From Candidatus Daviesbacteria bacterium (lineage in GTDB: Bacteria > Patescibacteriota > Microgenomatia > Daviesbacterales > UBA10151): a stretch of 33,436 bases of DNA. Each line of letters opens with the position of its first letter. Within the stretch, counting starts at the first letter, position 1. Below, one piece after another: positions 26,219 through 31,679 of this stretch. The notes under the pieces were generated by a model. It searched no databases, was not told where the DNA came from, and saw only the letters and a list, made by a program, of their open reading frames with translations. Location: assembly GCA_016176465.1 (NCBI GenBank), contig JACOXD010000006.1, positions 135,878 to 169,313 on the forward strand, read 5' to 3'. The position numbers and the translations under genes are program-made.

Positions 26219-26284
26219 TGTCATTCTGAACGAAGTGAAGAATCTAACCAATTTAGAGATCCTTCGCTAGCGCTCAGGATGACA
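26219..26284 (+). repeat. Family 1 palindromic element supplying a stop codon
   Basis: This 66-nt copy runs from TGTCATTCTGAA (26219) to CTCAGGATGACA (26284), with inner GAAGAATCT and AGATCCTTC. It is the only copy in the opposite orientation relative to the minus-strand genes. Its right arm overlaps the 3' end of the aminotransferase gene: the last codons (SLSS) and the TGA at 26274-26276 come from the repeat. The rest fills the spacer before the Dpm1-like gene. A hairpin could form there, but there is no T-tract typical of a terminator. Confidence 0.88.
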
Positions 26285-27404
26285 AACTATATATTGATTC
26301 CTTAAGTGCTTTTACTACTTCATTAATTTGTTTTTCAGTTATAGCTAAACCTGAGGGAATATAAAAGCCCCTTTTGGATAAATCTAAGCTCATGGGATAT
26401 TTTTCTCCTTTAAAAAGACCTAATTTTAGAAGTGCTGGCTGTAAATGTAATGGCACAAAAAACTCCCTGGTATCAACTCCTTTTTGCTTTAGAATCTGTA
26501 GCAATTTATCTCTCTGCAACCTGTTGCCTATCGCCTGTAATCTCACAGCGTACATCCACCAGACAGATTTTGTCCCAGGTTGTTCAAATGGCAACTCTAA
26601 TTCCTCTATCGTGCTTAATCTTTGCTCATAAAGCTTCGCCATCCATCTTTTTTTAGCCAGGTATTTTTCTGCCTCCTCCAACTGCCCTAAACCTAAGGCA
26701 GCTTGCAGATTTGACATCCGGTAGCTAAAGCCAATCTCTTTATGGAAGAACCGCTTCTTAGGATCATGAGCTAAGTCCCTTAAACTTTTAACTTTTTGAT
26801 AAATCTTTTCATCATTGGTGGTAACCATTCCACCTTCCCCGCTTGTTACAATCTTATTTCCATAAAAACTAAAACAGCCCACATCTCCTATACTGCCCAC
26901 TTTTTTCCAACCTGCATTAATCTTAACTTCTGCTCCATGAGCCTCTGCAGCATCTTCTATTACTGCTAACTTATGTTTTCTAGCTATTTTTAAAATAGGA
27001 TTCATCTCTGCAGGCTGACCATACAGATGAACTACCATAATAGCTTTAGTGTTCTTAGTAATTTTCTCTTCGATTTTATCTGGATCAATATTTCCTGTAC
27101 TAGCCTCAACATCTACTAATACAGGTGTAGCTCCCATATAAACAACTGCTAAGGCAGTTGAAATAAGAGTTAGATCTGGAACAATCACCTCATCCCCTAT
27201 TTTAACTCCCAAAGCAGCTACAGCCAGATGTAGCGCTGCTGTACCATTTGAGGTAGTTAGTGCATAATTGGTACCTATAAAATTAGCGAATCCTTTCTCA
27301 AATTCTTCTATATATTTACCGCTTGCTACCCAACCAGATTCTAGACAGTCCAAAACATACTTTTTTGAAGCTTTAGAAATTAATGGCTCATTTACAGGAA
27401 TCAT
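26274..27404 (-). CDS. DegT/DnrJ/EryC1/StrS-family PLP aminotransferase
   Basis: This 376-residue enzyme should aminate a keto sugar on a nucleotide carrier using PLP. Seen motifs are TSNGTAALHLAV (~51-62), VIEDAAEAHGAE with Asp151 pairing to the PLP nitrogen, and SFYGNKIVTSGEGGM with the PLP lysine Lys184. FFVPLHLQP and LSKRGFYIPSG match the C-terminal part of the family. An insertion RLQAIGNRLQR (~285-296) sits in a predicted turn and is encoded partly by the repeat GATAGGCAACAGG. The last four residues and the stop come from a palindromic element. It lies 2 nt after the cupin gene, so the two are probably co-translated. Confidence 0.93.
   Translation of the reverse strand: MIPVNEPLISKASKKYVLDCLESGWVASGKYIEEFEKGFANFIGTNYALTTSNGTAALHLAVAALGVKIGDEVIVPDLTLISTALAVVYMGATPVLVDVEASTGNIDPDKIEEKITKNTKAIMVVHLYGQPAEMNPILKIARKHKLAVIEDAAEAHGAEVKINAGWKKVGSIGDVGCFSFYGNKIVTSGEGGMVTTNDEKIYQKVKSLRDLAHDPKKRFFHKEIGFSYRMSNLQAALGLGQLEEAEKYLAKKRWMAKLYEQRLSTIEELELPFEQPGTKSVWWMYAVRLQAIGNRLQRDKLLQILKQKGVDTREFFVPLHLQPALLKLGLFKGEKYPMSLDLSKRGFYIPSGLAITEKQINEVVKALKESIYSLSS
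26520..26532. repeat. GATAGGCAACAGG repeat within the aminotransferase
   Basis: The coding strand has GATAGGCAACAGG inside the stretch encoding QAIGNRLQ, a short extension of a turn in the aminotransferase. The identical 13-mer occurs at 19551-19563 in an unrelated membrane protein gene, read in a different frame. Confidence 0.6.
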
Positions 27405-27406
27405 TT

Positions 27407-27817
27407 TTAGAAAGATTTTAATTTTATGGTTGAATTTTCTAAGAAAGGTCCTTGTTTTACTTCCAGAAGTTCTGATGACTCTAAAAATTCTATTCCATGC
27501 CCCCCCTCCAGAATTAAGATTCCATCCCCTGTTTTTAATACCACACTCTTTATTTTTTGATCATTTTCCTCAAAAAAATCTACTCGTACCTTTCCTTTTC
27601 TTAAAAATAAAAATTCCTGTATTGATGAAACTTTAAGTGGTCTTTTTAAAAGATGCTTATGGAAACCGATTCTTTCTCCTCTGCCGCGGCTATGAATACC
27701 AAATTGAAGTGGGTTTTTATCCAAGGTAAAAAATTCTCTCTCCTTTGGCCTAAACGCCTGGCGGAGAATTATTGCAAAAGTTTTATTTTGATGTATTATT
27801 TTTTCTAAACCTTTCAT
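27407..27817 (-). CDS. Small cupin-fold protein
   Basis: This 136-residue soluble protein is all-beta in character and fits a cupin. Residues RGRGERIGFHKHLL could give the first metal motif (His-x-His), and FLRKGKVRVDFFEEND then LKTGDGILILEGGHGIEFLES give the second half with a further His. It resembles the small cupins encoded next to nucleotide-sugar aminotransferases, some of which are ketoisomerases, but I cannot assign a reaction. It sits just upstream of the DegT aminotransferase in the same operon, supporting a role in making an amino sugar or in binding one. Confidence 0.7.
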   Translation of the reverse strand: MKGLEKIIHQNKTFAIILRQAFRPKEREFFTLDKNPLQFGIHSRGRGERIGFHKHLLKRPLKVSSIQEFLFLRKGKVRVDFFEENDQKIKSVVLKTGDGILILEGGHGIEFLESSELLEVKQGPFLENSTIKLKSF

Positions 27818-27871
27818 AATCTTAGGTATCTTATCAAAATCGCTAAAGGTTTTGCCTTTCTTTTTCTTCTT

Positions 27872-29578
27872 TCATTTTTTGGGTAATGAATCAAGTTCTT
27901 GCTGCGCAACAAAAAGAAGCTGAATAGCTTCCTGGTTGCCTGGATAAATAGCAAGTATCTTTTCAAACTCTCTCTTTGCTTCAGGAAATTTTTCCTGCTT
28001 TAAATAAATTTTGCCAATCTCCCTATAAGCTTCCCAAAAATAAGGATCTTTGCTTAAAAGTTCATTATAGAGTTTTAGCGCTGTATTTTTATCCCCTGCT
28101 AAATCATAAACTTGCGCTAAAGAGGCAAAAGCAACGGAAAAGTTTGGGTTAATTTGATAAGATTTTTGATAGTTTTTAACTGCTAATTCTAAATTTCCTT
28201 TTTCTCTATAAGCATTTCCTAGCTGAAAGTAAGCATATGCGTTATGTTCTGGGTAAACCTTTGCATCTTTAGCCCAGATTGTGAGGTTATCTTTCCAATC
28301 TTTGTTTCTGACAAAAGTAAAGAAGCTAAAGATTAAAGAAATAATTAAAACTATAATTAAAACTTTCTCCTTAAGGTATTTAAAGCCAAGCCAAACTAGT
28401 AAAAATATAATCCCAAAGGAAGGAAGATACAAAAACTTCTCATTCATTAAAGACCCTTGAGGAACTATTCCTAATACTGGCAACAAACTAATAAAAAATA
28501 CTCCCAGACCAAATGCGATAAAGGGTAATTTCTTAAAGGATTTAAATGCTAAGATAAATAATCCTATATATATCAAAATATAAACTAGTATTTCAAAATT
28601 TAAAATATTTAATTGTTTAAAAGGTTCTTGATTATATCCCCGGTAGATAAAAGCTTCGGCGTTATTGATAAGGATATGATTGTTAACTTGATTTATGGGC
28701 AAAATTATTAATTTTAAGTACTCAAAAAAGACATCAAACATGGCTAAAAAAGTTATATACAAACTATCCCCGGGATATGGTGCCCTTCCCTTTATCCCAG
28801 TTACTAATAAACGAACTAAAAAGTAAAAAAATAATCCCAAAAAATAAGGTAAATAGACTAAAGATCTTTTAAGTACCATCCTAAGAGTACTCTTTGTCAT
28901 CCTGAGCGCCAGCGAAGGATCTAATCTAGGGATTCTTCGGCTTTGCCTCAGAATGACACTATAAAGCACAATCAATAAAGGTAGTGTTAAAGTCATTTCA
29001 TAAGTAAAAAAAGCCAGTAGGGCAAAAATTATAGATCCCAAATAGAGTGTCATCCTGAGCGTAGCGAAGGATCTATTGAGATTCTTCGGCTTTGCCTCAG
29101 AATGACATAGGAGATATAGATAAAATGATACAAGCATATAGACTAAGCCTGTTGCCTCCATGCTAGCTGAAATATAAGTAATAGTTTCTGTGTGAATTGG
29201 GTGAGATGCAAAAATTAACGCTGTCCCGAAACCAATTAAGTTGTTTTTGGAAATTTTTGTAGCGATTAAATAGATTAGGATACTGGCAGATAGGTGAACG
29301 AATAATCCATATAAGTGAAACCAAAAGGGAGAGGAACCAAAAAATAGATGAACTAGGACATAAATTAAACCCCTAATTGGTCGGTAAACCCCTTCATGTC
29401 CTAAAGGTAGCTCTCCTTTAAAGATATTCCAAAAATCGCTCAAATTTTTGCCTTGGGCCCAATTAAGGAAAATAGAATCATCTATCACAAACTCATTTTG
29501 AAAAATATTAATATAAGGAATAAGCGCAAAAAGCAAGATTATTATTATTTGAAATTTTGTTTTATTTAAATACTTCAT
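27872..29578 (-). CDS. TMTC-like GT-C O-glycosyltransferase with TPRs
   Basis: This 568-residue paralog has NEFVIDDSIFLNW (Asp33, Asp34), YRPIRGLIYVL, IFASHPIHTETI, MNEKFLYLPSFGI and FVRNKDWKDN. Three to four TPRs (~425-560) follow the final helix; it ends QQELDSLPKK without the C-terminal module. Loop A (~158-177, CHSEAKPKNLNRSFATLRMT) and loop B (~207-235, VILRQSRRIPRLDPS then LALRMT) are both made of family 1 palindromic repeats, entered in different reading frames. Without them the loops would match the short ones of the paralog at 23161-24741. It sits 54 nt downstream of the cupin gene. Confidence 0.82.
   Translation of the reverse strand: MKYLNKTKFQIIIILLFALIPYINIFQNEFVIDDSIFLNWAQGKNLSDFWNIFKGELPLGHEGVYRPIRGLIYVLVHLFFGSSPFWFHLYGLFVHLSASILIYLIATKISKNNLIGFGTALIFASHPIHTETITYISASMEATGLVYMLVSFYLYLLCHSEAKPKNLNRSFATLRMTLYLGSIIFALLAFFTYEMTLTLPLLIVLYSVILRQSRRIPRLDPSLALRMTKSTLRMVLKRSLVYLPYFLGLFFYFLVRLLVTGIKGRAPYPGDSLYITFLAMFDVFFEYLKLIILPINQVNNHILINNAEAFIYRGYNQEPFKQLNILNFEILVYILIYIGLFILAFKSFKKLPFIAFGLGVFFISLLPVLGIVPQGSLMNEKFLYLPSFGIIFLLVWLGFKYLKEKVLIIVLIISLIFSFFTFVRNKDWKDNLTIWAKDAKVYPEHNAYAYFQLGNAYREKGNLELAVKNYQKSYQINPNFSVAFASLAQVYDLAGDKNTALKLYNELLSKDPYFWEAYREIGKIYLKQEKFPEAKREFEKILAIYPGNQEAIQLLFVAQQELDSLPKK
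28874..28958 (-). repeat. Family 1 palindromic element plus a half-arm (loop B)
   Basis: The full copy is 28895-28958 (64 nt); a further right-arm fragment lies at 28874-28887. On the coding strand it reads TGTCATTCTGAG to CTCAGGATGACA and is translated VILRQSRRIPRLDPS then LALRMTKSTLRMV. The product carries about five net positive charges and sits in a predicted cytoplasmic loop. Confidence 0.9.
29048..29107 (-). repeat. Family 1 palindromic element (loop A)
   Basis: This 60-nt copy on the coding strand reads TGTCATTCTGAG to CTCAGGATGACA with inner GAAGAATCT and AGATCCTTC. It is translated CHSEAKPKNLNRS then FATLRMT. It occupies the same protein position as the element at 18869-18925 in the paralog. 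Confidence 0.92.
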
Positions 29579-29587
29579 AATCTAGTG

Positions 29588-29700
29588 TACTTCTCCACTT
29601 TGGTCTAAAAATACTTGTGCTGAGAAGAGCCAAAGTATTATTGTTCGAGTGAAATCGAGAACTACCATATTTTTGAGTTTTGACATTTGACATTTGAGTT
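29588..29700. repeat. Family 2 element and TTTGACA tandem in the intergenic spacer
   Basis: The 121-nt spacer between two TMTC-like genes holds a copy of the TAGTTCTCgA...TCGAGAACTA family (about 29588-29665), followed by TTTTGACATTTGACATTTGAG-type tandem units reaching the downstream stop codon region. The same order, family 2 followed by a short T-rich tandem, occurs within the coding region at 33128-33225. No clear promoter is seen for the gene starting at 29578. Confidence 0.65.
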
Positions 29701-31565
29701 TACTCTATCTTTATTGATCCTAATATCCCATCTACTTCTCCCATAAGCTCAGGTATAGCTGGGTTTACTAATACCTTAATAACTTTATTATCTTTAAATA
29801 AAAAAAACTGCAAGATTTGCCCTTGCACTTGTCCTGTACCGTCTGGTACGGGATCCCATACCTTTACATAAGCGCTATCCCACCCTGGTATAAGTGCCTG
29901 ACCTTGATTAACTAAGTTTCCATGAGTTTCCTTGTCATCCTGAGAGTCTTTGTCATCTTGAGCGTAGAGAAAGATCTCTAGATTAGTCTTGAGATTCTTC
30001 TCCGGCGAAGCCGGATCAAGAATGACATTAGAAATGGTGAGACTAAGTTTCTGATTTGGATCCTTTAAAATAACTCTGTCCTCAGACTCCTCTACTTTCC
30101 AACTCTTTGGGTATAAAAACTCAATCCCATTTTTAGACCTAAAAAGTATGGGAAAATTAGTTAATTTTTGTTTATAGACTAAATTGCTTGGATCAAATTT
30201 AACCGCCATTTCATATTCTTTTTTGGATTCTTCCAATAATCCATGACTTAAATAAAGTTCTCCCCTTTGGAAATATGCTCTCGCATAGCTTGGATCTAAC
30301 CTAATCATTGCAGAATATGAGGTAATATTATCCTTCCAATCCATATTTCTATTAAAAACCACCCAAAAACAAATAATTCCTAATATCCCCAATACTCCTA
30401 ACCCCCACTTCCAACTCCGAGTTGTCAAGCTAAGTCTTAAGGTTTCAGTAATAATTAAAGCCACTCCTACGCTTGCAAAGAACAAATATCTCTCAGAGAA
30501 TAAAAACTCACCTATTTTATTTATAAAAACCAAAGCAGGCAGAATTGATAAATTAATCATTAATAGTCCCAGCACAAGCACCCTAAATCCTTTCTTCCAG
30601 AACCAAACTATCAAACTTAAATTTATAATTGCTAACAAAATTCCAACGGCAACCCCGGGGGTTGCAGCGTGAATTGGGAGGAATATCTGCTGGAAGCTTA
30701 AAGGCAAAGGGTAAATGAGTTTTAAAATATACTTCCCATAAAAATAAAAGGCATTTAGTATTTGTTCATAGCTTGATAATTCATAATAACCTTCATATTG
30801 ATAAACTACCCTGCCTAAAACAACAACCCTGATTACAAAAAATAACATAACCATAAAAGCTGATGCAAACATAAGCGATACGAGATATGTGATACGTTTC
30901 TTTCTTATCTCGTTTCCCGTATCTCGTATCTCCTGAGATTTGAAGATAAACAAAATAAGTACCAAAGGAACTAAGAATACGGCCGTCTCTTTAGAAAGAA
31001 GTGCTAAAAATAAAAAAACCAAACTAAGCACAAATTGCGCGATTTTTGCACTTTGAGCGAACTTTATGGCAAAAATTAGGGAAAGAATGATAAATATACT
31101 CATCAGGAGCTCAGGAGCGCTGGAGATCCAATTAACTACTTCAGAAATAATTGGGTTTATTAAAAAAATGATCGTGCCTAAAAATGCAAATTTCCATTTC
31201 TTTAGTATGAGCTTAAAGAATAAATAGACCACTAAGCTTAGGATAAAAAGTAATGTTATGTTTAAAAAATGAAACATCCACGGCTGGTCCGAAATCTGGT
31301 AAATAAGAAGGTACGATATATTTTGTAATGGTCTGTAGTAGTAACCTCTTTCAGAACAGCTACCTATTAAATCCTCACCAATACAGCCACTGAATATTTT
31401 TGGTATCTTTTGAATGCTTTTGATATTTTTATTTGTTTCTACTTGCCAAACATCATCATGAACAAATCCATTAGATAAGGTATTGCCATAAAAAATGGCT
31501 ATTAAAAGGGCAAATATTAATATCTGGACTTTTGTTTGTTTTAAGTAGGTAAGATATTTATTCAT
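29700..31565 (-). CDS. TMTC-like membrane protein with one TPR and C-terminal module
   Basis: This 621-residue paralog keeps NGFVHDDVWQV (Asp37, Asp38), YYRPLQNISYLL, FSERYLFFASVGV and FNRNMDWKDN. The HPxHTEAV motif is replaced by NPIISEVV, so it is the most divergent TMTC copy here and may differ in activity. About one TPR (~430-465) precedes the C-terminal module (GIEFLYPKSWKVEE; LKDPNQKLSLTI; YVKVWD; LQFFLFKDNKVIKVLVNP). Repeat-derived stretches encode ~211-230 (loop B), ~380-390 (loop C, TTRSWKWG), ~513-545 (acidic insert) and ~572-577. The spacer upstream is AT-rich repeat. Confidence 0.78.
   Translation of the reverse strand: MNKYLTYLKQTKVQILIFALLIAIFYGNTLSNGFVHDDVWQVETNKNIKSIQKIPKIFSGCIGEDLIGSCSERGYYYRPLQNISYLLIYQISDQPWMFHFLNITLLFILSLVVYLFFKLILKKWKFAFLGTIIFLINPIISEVVNWISSAPELLMSIFIILSLIFAIKFAQSAKIAQFVLSLVFLFLALLSKETAVFLVPLVLILFIFKSQEIRDTGNEIRKKRITYLVSLMFASAFMVMLFFVIRVVVLGRVVYQYEGYYELSSYEQILNAFYFYGKYILKLIYPLPLSFQQIFLPIHAATPGVAVGILLAIINLSLIVWFWKKGFRVLVLGLLMINLSILPALVFINKIGEFLFSERYLFFASVGVALIITETLRLSLTTRSWKWGLGVLGILGIICFWVVFNRNMDWKDNITSYSAMIRLDPSYARAYFQRGELYLSHGLLEESKKEYEMAVKFDPSNLVYKQKLTNFPILFRSKNGIEFLYPKSWKVEESEDRVILKDPNQKLSLTISNVILDPASPEKNLKTNLEIFLYAQDDKDSQDDKETHGNLVNQGQALIPGWDSAYVKVWDPVPDGTGQVQGQILQFFLFKDNKVIKVLVNPAIPELMGEVDGILGSIKIE
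29836..29849. repeat. GTACC/GGTAC inverted repeat in the C-terminal module
   Basis: GTACC-GTCT-GGTAC lies in the stretch encoding DPVPDGTGQVQG, between KVW and QILQFFLF. The other paralogs have different repeat-like sequences at this position. Confidence 0.5.
29933..30027 (-). repeat. Family 1 palindromic element with an extra half-arm, in the C-terminal module
   Basis: The full copy is 29951-30027 (77 nt), with an extra right arm at 29933-29944 and a small internal hairpin TCCGGCGAAGCCGGA at 30001-30015. It is translated VILDPASPEKNLKTN...AQDDKDSQDDKE, with a net charge of about -5. The position matches the insert at 31955-32019. Confidence 0.88.
30412..30424. repeat. CAACTCCGAGTTG palindrome and GGGAGT-like tract (loop C)
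   Basis: A 6-bp-arm palindrome and neighbouring TTGGAAGTGGGGGTTAGGAG units on the coding strand encode TTRSWKWGLGVLG, in the loop before the last helix. The stretch is more G-rich than its surroundings. The paralog at 31680 has a family 1 element in the same loop. Confidence 0.45.
30649..30665. repeat. GC-rich palindrome GCAACCCCGGGGGTTGC
   Basis: This 17-nt near-perfect palindrome encodes part of HAATPGVAV in an outside loop. On the opposite strand it differs by one base from GGAACCCCCGGGGTTGC at 32553-32569. Both stand out against the AT-rich background. Confidence 0.6.
30877..30932. repeat. GATACGAGATA-type inverted repeat (loop B)
   Basis: GATACGAGATATGTGATACG (30877-30896) faces CGTATCTCGTATCTC (about 30918-30932). 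On the coding strand the element contains GAGATACGAGATACGGG and encodes QEIRDTGNEIRKKRITYLV in loop B, where other paralogs have different repeats. It is not repeated elsewhere in the window. Confidence 0.7.
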
Positions 31566-31567
31566 AC

Positions 31568-31679
31568 TTAGAAATTTTCAATTTTTAATTTGCAATTTTC
31601 ATTCAAGATTTAAATTTTTAATTGTTTAAACATTGATATATTAAAAATTCATTGTAAATTGATAATTGTTACTTGAAAA
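31568..31679. repeat. AT-rich repeat tract in the intergenic spacer
   Basis: The 114-nt spacer between two TMTC-like genes consists of AATTTTTAATTTgCAATTTTC and ATTGTAAATTGATAATTG-type units, closely matching the spacer at 24742-24835. No other feature is visible. If the gene starting at 31565 has its own promoter, it must be embedded here. Confidence 0.6.

Noticed and set aside
26219-26284. Intrinsic terminator of the aminotransferase gene
   Set aside because: A hairpin is possible, but no T-tract follows on the minus strand, and the same element lies inside seven reading frames where termination would be harmful.
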